Of a stretch of 64,000 nucleotides of DNA, positions 34,952 through 47,279 are shown one piece after another. The translations under genes were made by a program, and so were the position numbers. Location: positions 28,660,496 to 28,724,495 of the forward strand of contig OX352774.1 of assembly GCA_947095535.1 (NCBI GenBank), written 5' to 3'. Each line of letters begins with the position of its first letter. Position 1 is the stretch's first letter. The notes under the pieces were generated by a model. That model saw nothing but the letters and a program-made list of their open reading frames with translations, had not been told where the DNA came from and searched no databases. The DNA comes from Poecilobothrus nobilitatus (Eukaryota; Arthropoda; Insecta; Diptera; Dolichopodidae).

Positions 34952-35518
34952 TAAACAATATTATTAAATCTAAAAAGATATTCGCCGCAAACTTAATTTG
35001 TCTTCTGTTTTTATTATTTTAAAAATTTATAATTGAAAAATTCAACCGAAATAATCAACTTTTTCTTTTAACTAATATTACTTATTTGTTACATAATAAA
35101 TAAATCACATGATATCCAATGAATTTCAATTCGATCTGAGCTTAATAATTTATTTATTTATAATAAAAAGTAAATAAAAAATTGTTATGCAAACAATTGT
35201 TTGCAAATCAATTTTAAAAAATCATGTGATAGTTATTATGACAATACAAAGGTTACATCGATAATTATTAATTAATATTTTCAAAAACAATTTAGAAAAA
35301 TTGCAAGCTATAGAAGATCATATACTTAACTCTTTAAATACACAAAACTTTAATAATATGTATATGAAAGACTGATGAAAGAGAACTTTTTTTCAATAAA
35401 CTGATAAGAATTTATTTATTTTACTTGTATAAATCAAAAAGTTTAACAAAACAAACAAAATAATAAAAAAAAACATTAACGAGTTTACAAATTACCAAAT
35501 TCATAAATTAAACCTCCT

Positions 35519-35578
35519 AGGAACATTTCTTTCTCCTTAGGGACATTTCTTTCTCCTTACTCTTCTTTCTCCTTAGGG
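35519..35578. repeat. 20 bp tandem repeat
   Basis: GGACATTTCTTTCTCCTTA-type units start near 35519, 35539 and, shortened, 35559. They lie at the 3' end of the LINE remnant on the minus strand. Confidence 0.75.
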
Positions 35579-35579
35579 A

Positions 35580-36080
35580 ATTTTTCTCTGTCTTGCGCTA
35601 TTCTTTTAATTTCTGTCCAAGAATTTTTACTTCGTTGTATCTCATTCTAAAAACTTCTTCTCTAAGTCGCTTCAGATCTTTCCCATATATATTCTACATT
35701 CAGGGTGTTTCCAGTCCAACGAATGACATGCCACTGATATTGTTAAACATCTGGCCGATTCATTTCAATTTCTTCTTAGAATTTGTATTTCGATCGGTTC
35801 TTGACTAGTTAATACCCATATAATTCCTCGTTTAGTATTTTTCTCTTGACATATTATTCTTAAGTATTTATTTAAAGATCTGTACCCTTTGTATTTTGTT
35901 ACATATCACCAACCAGGTCTAATTCCCATAACGTAGCACGGATTTCACGAAAGATTTCAATGTTCTTATTTTAGTGCCGCGAACTATGTACGATATTTTC
36001 TATGTTGCCCATAATTTTGCAAAAACACTTCTTGTCTATTCTGTGCTTCCAAGATAGATCCATATTCATCTGTCTTCTCA
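35580..36080 (-). pseudogene. RTE-type LINE (SR2-like tail), C-terminal remnant
   Basis: Blocks read on the minus strand, in three frames, are KSFVKSVLRYG (the KSVLLYGSE-type motif), then SQEPIEIQILRRKLKWIG. The second matches the TNQEPI..QIRRRKW.WIGH block typical of this LINE group. Further on are a GKDLKRLREEVFR-like piece and SWTEIKRIAQDREKF, matching the SW.E..R.AQDR.KWR ending. All lie in the expected order but are separated by stops and frameshifts. No catalytic domain is present. The plus-strand frame at 35593-35808 is a shadow. Confidence 0.85.
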
Positions 36081-38740
36081 ATTTGGTTATTTCCAATGAC
36101 TACTGACCTTTGATTTGTACTGTACTGATTTATATTATTTTTGTTTTTCTTGTGTTGATACGGATAGGCCTATTTTTGTGTTTTTTCTTTAAGTATGTAA
36201 TTAATAATACATACTTATATATACAAATTATTTAGTTAAAAATTTAGTGTGAAAAAATTTTAAAGAAAATACAAGTTAAGGAAATGGAATTTAGCAGTGA
36301 AAAGGATAGAAAATCTAAAACGAGAATAGTCGCTAATGGAAACTCTATCCCGAATTTATATACCTATTACTCTTGTTTATGTTTTCTATATTATATATAT
36401 AAGCATTATTTTTTTCACTCTATGGTTTTTTTTATTTTGACTTAACAGTATATTACTTATAATCTATAAATTATTGACTACCTTTCCTATTAATAGAATT
36501 CGATTTAAAAAACATCTTATGTCAATTAAAAGAAAAAAAAAATCTAATTTGAAAAAATTATTTAAATTTTATTTTGTTAATCTCTAATTATATACCTAAC
36601 CTATATTAACATTCTTTCTTTTACCTTCTTTAATTGTAGGTCTAATTCAATGTTTTAAATTTTGTATTCTAAAAGAAATTGCCTCTTAAGGTTCCTGCGG
36701 CAGTAACTTCAAGTTTGAGAGGCAATTTCAAACAAAGTGCGGGAGTACATTTTTTCAATTTCCTTCGAAGTAAAGATACATTTTTCAAGGTTCTGTCACT
36801 TCTTACTTTGCATTTATGTATCAAATGATCTTCAGTTCCATCATATCTTCTCTGAATTTTCAACCACTAGATAAAATCATCACACTTTTTCCTTATCCCT
36901 GTACTCACAGTGTCATGAGAGAAAATTGAAAAGCTTTCTATTATACATTTTCTCTTAAATTGACTAATTGTGTTCTTTTTTTTATATAGGATTGATAAGA
37001 TAATTATAGGCAGACGGCAGCACTTTCTATGACACCTATCAGATTTTCACTTTCTTATTTTATAAAATTTTTTTTTATTTTTTAATTTGGTAACTTTAAT
37101 TACCAGTTTAATTATCGAGTACCTACATATACATACATACATCATTAAAAAATATATGCATATGTACAAATATTAAACGATATTTATGATATTTTTTTAT
37201 TATACACTATATTTAACTTATTGTTTTAATTTAAAAATTAAAAATTAAAAATCAATTTAAATTTAAATCAATTAAAAAACAATCACTTTTAATCAATTTT
37301 CTATTATTTCTTTAATAAGTTTTTTTTCATTACGAAACATTTATTATATTGCCAATTTATGTATTTCTAAATTTTTATTTATTTTTTTTATTTAGCATAT
37401 AACCTACCTAATGTATAATCAATATTGTTTTATAAGATATGTATATATTTACACATATTGAGCGTTGTATTTTGCATAAAAATTAAAATTATGAATGAAT
37501 TTAAAAAAAAAAACAAAAAAAAAAAAATGGGTACCACTACAATCAATTATATAAAATCTGTACACACATCTTATACTATACTCATTCTTAAAAATTTTAA
37601 ATTTATATTTTTCTTTATAAATAATAATACATATATTCTTCATTGCATATTGCAATCAATGTAATGCAATATTACAATCAATTCAACCAAGTACACACGA
37701 TCAATTCACAATATAATATTAATTCACTAATACAATCATAAAATCTGATAAAAAAAAAAAATGTTGATCAATCAAAACAGAAAATGAAAAAAAAAAATTA
37801 TATGTATTTTAGAAAATTGTTATTGTCATTGCAAATTTTTGTAACTTACAAAACAAAAATAAATAAAAAAAAATATGTTGTTGTAGCAAGTACCAGACTG
37901 ATATGTCGCCGTAAATCTGACGCACTAAAATTAAAACTTTTTTCTAACGCACTAAAATTGCATTGCAGTATGTGATATGAACGTACGTACATTATGTATG
38001 CAGTATGTCGAATAATATTGTTAAGTGTTATAATTCTATGTATTTTTTATATATATATGCATATACAGAAATGCATGTATGTAGTAATATAAACCGTTGT
38101 TCATTTATACAATATTATGTTTATCTATAAATATTTAAATTAAGAAGTTAGCTTTGGTCAAATTTAAATGGTTTTTTTTTCAAGATTTATGTAAATTGTA
38201 TCCATTAGCAAAACCAAACTACTTACTTTAATTGTATGATTCTTTTGTTTTTTTTTTGTACAATTCTAAAATTTAAATTTTTTGATGTTGCTTTAATTTT
38301 AAAATAAATTAATTTTAAAAATAAGGATTGGTTGGTATAGTTGAATTATAATATCCAGAAAATAATCATAATAAAGAAGTAACATATAGAATAATTTAAA
38401 TCTTATTTTTAATTTATCTCTTTTGAAACTCCTTCGTTTTAGGTTGCAATAAACGATTTATATGAAATTAATACTTATATATTTGAATGTTTATATTAAA
38501 AGATTTTCACAACAATTTTGTTTGAAGAAATTTTAATGAAAAAGTAAGTCAATTAATTTCGTTTAATTCACAAGTTAAAGTTTCTCAATTTCCCGATATA
38601 TCTATAAGAAAATTAATACCAAATTTTATAATTAGAAAATATAGGAAATATCGTGTGTATTTGAACAAGGTTCATTTTAAAGAATTCTCTATTAGAGCAG
38701 GAGTTTCGAAAATATTTGTTTTTTAACTGATGATGTTGTA
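36081..38740. other. AT-rich DNA, no gene called
   Basis: A minus-strand frame at 36669-36863 (start MKIQRRYDGTEDHL, containing LLRRKLKKCTPALCLKLP) has a richer composition than its surroundings but no recognised family; it could be old transposon coding sequence. The rest is low complexity. Confidence 0.35.
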
Positions 38741-38751
38741 CAACTTATACA

Positions 38752-38885
38752 GGGTGCTTCCGACTCGATGGTTTTCCTTGAAAATGGGTGATCGGGCATG
38801 TCGAGACGAACAAAAAATTATATTGGAGAGGGGATCTATTCTGGATCCTTTTCGAGATATGAGGGGTTACTTAAGCAGGATCAAA
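38752..38885 (+). repeat. Probable DNA-transposon end fragment
   Basis: A GC-rich island starts CAGGGTGCTTCCGACTCGAT, continues GGTTTTCCTTGAAAATGGGTG and includes ATCGGGCATGTCGAGACG. The CAGGGTG start resembles the putative left end of the mariner remnant at 11243 and the inverted CACCCTG at 58444. No mate end was found nearby. The open frame across it shows no domain. Confidence 0.4.
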
Positions 38886-38929
38886 AAAAAATTGAAAAAT
38901 ACAATAATAAGTTAGTTTTATAAGATAAT

Positions 38930-38988
38930 AAAAATATTTAAAAATAAAACTTAAAACTACGATTTAAGTTTTATTTTTAAATATTTTT
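38930..38988. repeat. Perfect 26 bp inverted repeat
   Basis: Bases 38930-38955 are the exact reverse complement of 38963-38988, with a 7-base loop (ACTACGA). It is very A/T-rich, but the arms include non-simple sequence (TAAAACTTAAA). Confidence 0.9.
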
Positions 38989-39595
38989 TTACATAAGGAT
39001 TTGTTTGCTCCTGGTAACTTTGCTCCTTGTAATGTTATATCATTCAATTATATAAAGCAATTTTATTGGATTGGTAGTTAATTAATAATTGCAATATTAT
39101 CAAACTTTATAATTTTAACATAATTTTAATCTTATTTTTAATTTATTTCTTTTCGGACCGCATTACTTTAGATCGAATTAAACTTGCTATATGGGGCCAA
39201 CAGTATACAAAATTATAAATTTAAAAAATTTTCAACATAATTAGAACCTATAACTTAAAATTAGTTAGAAGGAAGTTTAAATTAATATTTACTATTGAAA
39301 ATTATACTTAAATCGTTGAATACCGAAAAATTTTTAAAATGTTATTAAATAATATCTATCGCAAAAAAGAAAACGTGACAAATCTTTTTAAACCAAAGAT
39401 TTGAAGAAAATTTTTGAATTATTCATATTGTAACAAAAAAAAATTAATCTTAAATACGGAATTTTTCATCAGGACCGAAAAAACTATCTAATAATTATTA
39501 CAATGTATCTTGATTATAAACTTGATTATTTTATAAAAAAAAAAAATCTCAATCAATAGTTCACTCAATAGTTTTTCTTTGAGCTCTTAATCAAA

Positions 39596-39631
39596 CATAA
39601 CACTCAACATAACACTCAACATAATACTCAA
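39596..39631. repeat. 12 bp tandem repeat, three units
   Basis: CATAACACTCAA occurs three times in a row with one mismatch (third unit CATAATACTCAA). Confidence 0.9.
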
Positions 39632-39917
39632 TAGATTTTCTTTAACTGAAAAACTGAGAAACATTCAATTGGAAGGAGATTTTACAAAAGAAGAGGAAGA
39701 TGAGACAAAAAAGTACTGTGATACAATAAAAATACTGAAGATAACTTAATAAGATCCCAATTGAGTACAGTAATGGACAAAACACTCTGTGAAGCAATAA
39801 AAAGATAGCTATATAAAAGAAATAAATACAACCATATATTGTGTCGACAACTAATGAATTTGATAATGATGATTTGTTAGAAAATTTATACGCAATAAAC
39901 GAATATTCAACAATTTT

Positions 39918-40109
39918 TTTTTTTTGGGCATTTGTCTGCCACATAAATGTAACAAGGAAATTACACAGCCTTTACTTTTCAGGCGTGGTCTTTACACGTC
40001 ATAAAGGGGAATTACTCTTACGACGTATGTGGGATTTAAACTAACATTCCCACGGTGTTTACAGCATATTTTATACGCTCTTACCTACTAGGCCACCGAA
40101 TCCCCTAAT
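39918..40109 (-). mobile_element. tRNA-derived SINE (family B), third long copy
   Basis: On the minus strand it begins GGGGATTCGGTGGCCTAGTA and retains the body phrases ACGCCTGAAAAGTAAAGGC and ACATTTATGTGGCAGACAAA, plus an A tail. The B box is decayed (AGTTTAAATCC). Possible target duplication ACAATTTT occurs at 39910-39917 and 40110-40117, but it is AT-rich and merges with the T run, so it is less certain than in the other copies. It is more diverged than the copies at 4.7 and 31.2 kb. Confidence 0.82.
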
Positions 40110-40117
40110 ACAATTTT

Positions 40118-41315
40118 AAATTCATATTTATATATCGCAGAAAAAAAAAATAATTTAACATCTTATGTATATAATGTATAGTCATTAAGATGTAGAATAG
40201 TTTATATACTTTTCTTAATATGATTTCTATGATATGATTAGAAATCTTTGAACTACCAGTATAATAAATAAACCTATAAGGTATAGTTAAATAAAAAAAA
40301 ACCTACTGAATTATCAATTAAATTTACCATTTTAAAATTTAAAATAAATTTTCTTATTATTAAAAATAAAAGGTATATGTCAATATATGTGTATTAATTT
40401 TGGTCATGTCCATAAAAAGAAAATCATAATATTATGTAGTAGATTTGTTTTTTCTATAAAAAAGAAAAAAAAACAAAAACTGACCGAATAGAATTGTATA
40501 CATAAAAACAAATTATAGCTTCATATTTTTATTGTTATAAAAGAACAATAGTTACAGCAAATTGATAATTATTTGCACGCGATTTTAAAAGTTTGAATTG
40601 AAAATTAATTTTTTGGTGTTTTGATTTTTTGTCTTTTTATAGACCACTGTTTTTTTTTTAAAATTGATGTTTGATGCACTTGAATGAATGTATTTAAAAT
40701 ATAAATACAAAAGTTTCGTGCAATTTAATCACTATATTGTATAGTTTTATTTTGTTCTCTTTTATTTCCTTACATTGTAGTTATATTTATTCAATGAAAA
40801 TTAAAAGTTGTAAGTTAAAAAAAAATAATATAATAGAATAATATATATAGAAATCTTAACAATACAAATTTAAAAGCATTCTTTTCAAGGTATCTTGTAC
40901 TGCATGTATGAGAACAAAATAAATTATATAAAAGTATAGTTCCAATGATTGATTACCCTTTTCAAATTTAAATTTAATAATCTTGAAAATTATATACCTA
41001 CACGTAAATTGATTAAATTTTATATTTAAATTTATTTTAATAACAAATTATACAATAAAATGTTCAATGATTTATATACAATTATAAACGAAACATTACT
41101 GTATATACTTTGAAATTAGTTTCGAAATTTTTTATTATATATTTATACATTTATTTATCCAATACTGTATATTTAATTAACCATTCATTCAAAATTCATA
41201 AAAAATTTAATTCAGTTGTTAAATACACATTTTTGTAAGTACAAATCATACTAAGGATGTATTAAAAAATCTTATCACACTTCAGATACTAGTTTATTTT
41301 TGATAAGAGTTAGTA
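40118..41315. other. AT-rich DNA, no gene seen
   Basis: Only low-complexity A/T sequence was noticed. Confidence 0.5.
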
Positions 41316-42105
41316 TCCACAAGCCTCAATTTCATTTAACTGGTTGTCATTAGCTTGTATTTTCATTTGCCTGTACTATCATTTGATTAGATTTCTGTCT
41401 GTATTTTATTTTGTTGAATTTCATTTCAGACTGCATTACCGTTGCTAAGATAAACGTTTTCGCATAATTTTATGGGCATGTGCAATTGTGCAATTTTAAA
41501 AGGAACATGATATACTTTTCAACAATTTCAAAATATTAAAATCTATTCTTGTAACATTAATAATACATACATATTTTAATAACAAAACATTAAAATAATA
41601 CGAAGTGCCGCCTTCAAACAGCCGTCAAATACGCCGCCTTCAAACAGCAAAAATACGAAGTGCCGCCTTCAAACATAATACGAAGTGCCGCTTAACAAAT
41701 AATTGAAACCCTGATTTTGTACTCATATACAATATATAAAATCCCTTTTAATTCATAATATTGTATATACATATGTATAATATATGTATATGTATCTATA
41801 CATATTTTGAAAAAATGTATTACCTTGATTCATTCAACTTATTATCCTGATTCTGTCCAACTATCAAATTTGAACATTTCAACACAAAAAAATCTAGTGA
41901 AATAAAATCCAGTCAATAAAAATACTGTCAAATGAAATTTAGTCACAAAAATACAACAGACAAATGATAATACAAATAACTTCCAAAAATATGTACAGTT
42001 AAATTAGAATCCCGCAAGCAAATGAAATCCAATCAAATAATAATACATGCAACTTAAATAAAATACAGTCAAATAAGAATTTCGCAGGCAAATGAAATGC
42101 AGACA
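41316..42105. mobile_element. Repeat with inverted arms made of short-period repeats (family G, copy 2)
   Basis: The left arm (41316-41440) has repeated phrases such as GTATTTTCATTTGCCTGTA and GTCTGTATTTTATTTTGTTG. The right arm (41885-42105) has the reverse-complement pattern, for example GCAGGCAAATGAAATGCAGAC and ACAGTCAAATAAGAAT, with units of about 20-40 bases. Inside, TTGAAAAAATGTATTACCTTGATT at 41808-41831 is nearly identical to the core of the element at 32.98 kb. A GC-rich minisatellite lies within it. There is no coding frame. Confidence 0.6.
41597..41695. repeat. GC-rich minisatellite with GCCGCCTTCAAAC units
   Basis: Four imperfect units share ATACGAAGTGCCGCCTTCAAACA; the second lacks GAAGT and the fourth is degenerate at its end. 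Base composition is strikingly unlike the surrounding DNA. Confidence 0.9.
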
Positions 42106-42109
42106 CCAT

Positions 42110-43545
42110 GACACACTCCTGTTTGATGCTTTTTACAGTCGCAGAACCAAAAAAAAAGATTAAAATTTAAAGTTTCTTTTGATTAATACCATTAATAGTA
42201 TTTGCTTCGATATCCAGATAATGTACATTTTGATTTTTTTTTACTGCACGACTTACATATAACATAACGTTAATGTATTATGTAATATCAATGTTATGTA
42301 ATGTTAACTTTAATGTTAGTATACTATTAAGGTTACATTGCATTGATAATATTATGTTTATATTAATGTTCATGTAACTGTTAACTCATTCACCTTTTGT
42401 AAATGAGTTAAATAAAAACGCAATTTAGCATTCCTATTCATTAATTGAAAATAATGTATAAATTTTAAATATGATTGACAGCATATTATAAAAATCAGCA
42501 TTTCTTAACTAACATTAAGTAATATTATTGTTTTTTTATGAACAAATGCTTATCTCAGCAAATAAGCAAAATTTTAATTTTATAAGTAGGTATGTACATA
42601 TAAAATAAAAATTATAAAATAAAACATACCTATATTATCAGTTAAGGCCTTAAAACCATAACCAAAAAAAATTTGTTTTTTTGTTTTATGTTCAGAATAA
42701 CTTATTTAAACAATATACAATTACGTCGAAACTCACGTGATGTGAACCAAACTGTATCTTTCATATTATCTATGCGTATAATATAGAAGGAAATCTTTGT
42801 ACTCTGCAATATATATACTATTTTTTCTTTTTAAAGACTTTTGAAAACTTTTTAATTAGAATCGTTATAGCGTTGGAAAAAAAAAAACACACAATATATT
42901 ATCTATATATTTCGAGCTTTCATTGTAATTATGTATTCCAAAAAATTTTGTATTAAAGGTACACAATAATACAAAATTACTTTTATCATAAAAATTTTTA
43001 AATATTAAACAACATTGTAACAACATTTTTAACACAAAATTACGTCAATATCTGAATATTTTGTAAGCCACATGTTTATGTTATTTTTTAATAAAAAATA
43101 AAAAAGCCACTAAAACCACAAACATGTTGCTAAAATTTTTATTTTTTTTTTTTTTTACAAAATAACCAAAACTTTTTTATACATATATTAAAAATTAATA
43201 CAATTTATATTTGAATAATCCGTAAGTTATTTTCTAAAATTACATATTTTTTAAAAACGAATATATGTACACGTATGTATGTATTACAACCAAAAAAAGA
43301 AAAAAAAAATGTCTTTGTCGGCGACAATAGAATCCTATTTTATCATGTTCATTCATTTTATATAACCAATCAATTATAAAAATTTAAAATGATCTCGATT
43401 CATTTTTGTGTTAGAAGATTTTTTATCCGTGTTACAATTTAATATAGATCTCTTTTATTTTTCACTCATATTTCGCCCCTTTTGAACTCATCATCATTAT
43501 GCTTTCTATATACATAAATTTTAATACTAACTATTTAATAAACTT
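42110..43545. other. AT-rich DNA, no gene seen
   Basis: 42250-42375 contains several TAATGTTATGTAA-like short repeats in both orientations. No exon was recognised. Confidence 0.45.
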
Positions 43546-43549
43546 GTTA

Positions 43550-45800
43550 TAATTTTTGATTGGTTTTAGGTTTTTTTTTTTTTTTATTTTTTCTTCCTTC
43601 TTCAAAAAACCAACAAAAAAAAAAAAACCTATAGCTAGACCATCTTTCATCCTAGGTATGTACATTATATTATTATATCTGTAGACTTTGACATTTGAGA
43701 TCTAATTAATTATAAAAACTTGACTCAATTCATATAAGACTCATCAGGGGTGTTAATATGTAAAATTAAATTAAAGTAAATGATAATATAAAAAAAAATC
43801 TGATGTTTTAAAAAATAATAAAAAAAAAAAAATAAATAAATAAAAAATTTGATAGAAATTTGAAAATATACGTATGTATGTATGTACCTATATCGTAATA
43901 CATAATTTTAAAATGTTGAGTTCTATATATGCGTATATGTATATATATATATGAAAAAAGATCAATCCATTAACGGATCTTATACAGTTGTTGTATATAT
44001 GCAGTTAAAAACTCCAGGTGGTCCGGTCATGTTATACTAATAAATTAGTTATCATTATATTATTATTATAGTATATATATTATGATTATATATAACTTCA
44101 TTTCTTTACTATTTCTATTCTTTTATTTAAAAAAAAAAAAAACATCAAAAAATAAAACATTTTTTTTTTTTTTTTTTGTTGAAATCATAAAAGAAAATTT
44201 CAACTTTTTTTTTTTTTAATTCATTTTAAAAATTTTATTTTTCATTTTTATTTTTTTTTTTTTTGTTTTTTTTTGTTCTTGTTTTTTGTTGTGTTTTTGT
44301 TTTTTTTTGGAAGTCTATATTGAATGAAAAACTCATAAATAGTTGAATTATCTTAATTAAGTTAATAATTATTAGTTATTAAAAAAGAAAAAGAAGAAAA
44401 AAAAAAAAAACAAAACAACTAGTATTTAAACAGGATACAATCAAATTATTAAAAAAAAAAAAAAAAAACAAAAAAAAAAAAAGAGAAAAATGCCGGTATA
44501 GTGGTTTTAAGTGGTTCAGAACAGAAAAAAAAATTAAAACTCAAAAAAAAAAAACTTGTATTAAAGTGATTATTTAATATAAATTTTATTTTATTTTTTA
44601 ATTAAAAACTATATACATATACAATAATAATATTTCTTTTAAAAACCGCAAAACTGGTTAATGGTGTGGTTAAGGAGATAAAATTTTTTTTTTTTTTTTG
44701 AACATGAAATTTCTGACTTAAATATTATGCGATACATATCTGTCTAATACTTAACATACTTTATTTGATTTTTTTTTTTTTTTTTTCATATTTATTACCT
44801 ATATTATATTAATATGAGTATTTTTAATCTTTAGTAGTTGATATATTGGTAATGGCGAATAAAAATACATACATAAATATGTAAAAACAAAAAAGAAAAA
44901 CGCAAACAAAAAAAAAACCGTCGCCTTAAAAATAGAAATTGTTTTTTTTTTTTTTTTTTTTTTAAGTTTTTAGTGCTAATATACATATAACATGACTTTT
45001 AAATTACAACTTCATTCAAATTTTTCTGCTTATATATTAAAACAAAAATGAATGGTTTTTAAGAAAAAAAAAAAAAAAAACAAAAATATCTTAAAAAAAA
45101 AATCAATCTTATAGTTTTTTTTTTCTATAAATAACATTTAAATAACCTTCAAGGTAAATAAGCTGTAAGCTTATACTTATATAGAATGCATTTTCTGAAC
45201 GTCATTTTAATTTTTTTTGTTTTGTGTTTTTTTTTTTGTTAAAGAGTTTTTTTTTTTGGTATGATTCGGTTCTGTTTATAAAAATTAAAAATTACCAATC
45301 TGAGTAATTAAATTACAATTCATTTTTCTTATTTTCTTTTTATATGTATATATGTTGTTAAAATATCCTTCATTTAACATTCATCCAATATTATAATTTG
45401 AAATATCATATAGTTTTTTGTTTTGAATTTTTTTTTTTTTATGTCTGGACCATTAATTACCGTGAGATCATTTAGTTCAACAACTTTTTATTGTAATTTT
45501 TTCTTTTTTTTTTTTCTTTTTTTAATTGTTTTTTTTTTTTTTTCTTTTCTGCATGATAAAAATTAAAAGATAATAATTGTAACTCAGTAAAATAAGAAAA
45601 TGTTTTTTTAACACGAATATACACAACGGATTTTTAACAGATGAAATTAAAAAATATTTAAAAAAAAAATAAATCAAGAATCAACTATATATTATATTCA
45701 ATCTTGCACATAATATAATCATTATATATATATATATAAACAGCGATTTTATTAAATTTTTTTTTTTTTAAATAGGTACTTATAACCTTAAATATTTTAA
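43550..45800. other. Homopolymer-dense region
   Basis: Runs of 10-20 A or T recur every few tens of bases, far more densely than elsewhere in the window. Small islands such as AACTCCAGGTGGTCCGGTCATG at 44009 and GCCGGTATAGTGG at 44491 stand between them. No coding frame is present. This could be a long 3' UTR, an A/T-rich intron, or simply unstable DNA. Confidence 0.45.
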
Positions 45801-45988
45801 TTGGAATCAGGTTTTTATGCTGCTTTACTTTTGTGAAACATAATATAGTTATAATAGGTAAATAAGATTTTCCGAGAAAAAAAATTGAAATTTATATATA
45901 TTTGTAAAACGGTGTTAGGCGCGCGCTCATCTTAAAAATTTATTTAGCAGATAAGTTACAATTTGATAAATGTAATAATAAATGAATA

Positions 45989-46043
45989 TTTTGAGAACGA
46001 AAGCATTTTTGAAAATTTCATTATTCTTTTGAGAACGAAAGCA
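45989..46043. repeat. 38 bp direct repeat
   Basis: TTTTGAGAACGAAAGCA occurs at 45989 and 46027. Confidence 0.8.
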
Positions 46044-46289
46044 CAGAATGAAAAAAATTTAAAAATATAATATAATACCTATAATAAATATAAGAAAACT
46101 GGACAATAAAAATGATTTAGTCTGAATTAGTACCCTGAAGATGTTACGAAATAGATTGAAAATAAACTCTGAAGGAAATTTCAATAAACATAATTTTATT
46201 TGAAGTAATCATATGTAAGATAAAAAGTTACCACACTATTTTATATATAGGTATACATATTTATTTCTTTTTTTTCATTATTAGTTTCC

Positions 46290-46640
46290 TTTCATTATTC
46301 ATCGCTTTTGATATCTTCACCTCAGACATTTTCCTTCTGGTTTTTTTGCTTTCAGCCATGTGGTTTGGCATTTTTGTGTATAATTTGGCTATTATATATG
46401 GCTCGTCTAAATGTGTTGATTTAACACCCGTATGTCTTCTACATCCTTGACATTTTCACTCCAAGGCAATGCGGTTTATATTTTCGCGGTCATTTTTCGT
46501 ATCCACCTCTATTGTCTATTATGTTGTTTCTTTGTATAGATTACTGTCCTATAATTCTCCATTGATCATTGATGCCTTTTTCTGACAGGTCAGAATATTC
46601 TGCATAATATGATGCCTAAAACAGCGGGATTATTGAACGC
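46290..46640 (-). pseudogene. Possible old transposon coding fragment
   Basis: This segment has much higher complexity than its flanks. Read on the minus strand it gives pieces such as KCQGCRRHTGVKSTHLDEPY and KMPNHMAESKKTRRKMSE, broken by stops. The Cys pair and charged residues look like protein-derived sequence, but I could not assign a family. Confidence 0.3.
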
Positions 46641-46924
46641 CTATAGATTTGTTATCTTGCAAATTAAAAAAGGTACAAAGTACTTGTTAATGTCTAACGG
46701 TTTTAGGATTATAAGATCAAAAAAAAAAACGAAAAATTGAAAGAAAATTTTTTATACATATTTTATTTTAAAAAGGTAAAAAATTGTGGAGATACATTAA
46801 ATAAATAAGAAAGTTTTAGTAGTAAATAGTAAAAGAATTATTTTTCGCCCTCATGTTAAAGTTAAACGAAGTATAGATGTGATTCTCTAAACCACATTTA
46901 TTATTTATTTTCTTCATCTTACAC

Positions 46925-47275
46925 AGGATTTTAACAGGTCATTGTCCGATCGCCAGACATGCCAGAAGGCTAGGCATATGATTTTGGCAGAAGCTGCAAA
47001 GATGTGAGAAAGAGGAATCAATTTTTCAATTGCTGTGTGAATGCTCGGCTCTTGCTCTAAAAGGAAGAAAGTTTCTGCGGAAATTTTTCTTAAATAATCT
47101 TTTCGATCTGTTGCAGTAAACTTAACAAATTTACAGCGTTTTGTAAGAAGCTCCTAATGGAAATTAATTAAGAGAATCTCTGATCCAGGGTATTATAATG
47201 TTCCTAAACTGCAATTAGGTCCAAACAAGTGTGCAACTGCAGCCCCTACTTACCTAACTACCTTCATCTTACAAA
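46925..47275 (+). pseudogene. I/LOA-type LINE, RNase H-region and 3' tail remnant
   Basis: The plus strand reads TGHCPIARHARRLGI and, after a short shift, EESIFQLLCECSALALKGRK and FLNNLFDLL. These match the ITGHCPLGRHAxRLGI..E(T/S)xxHLLCxCPAL block at the C-terminal RNase H end of I/LOA-group LINEs. The 3' end reads GCAACTGCAGCCCCTACTTACCTAACTA, the kind of CCTACCTAACCTAA ending such fly elements carry. Catalytic RT domains are missing and at least one frameshift is present. It is an inactive copy. Confidence 0.82.
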
Positions 47276-47279
47276 TTTT

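Noticed and set aside
41590..42105. CRISPR-like array
   Set aside because: Units are imperfect, unevenly spaced and occur in opposite orientations at the two ends; the genome is eukaryotic and no cas genes are present.
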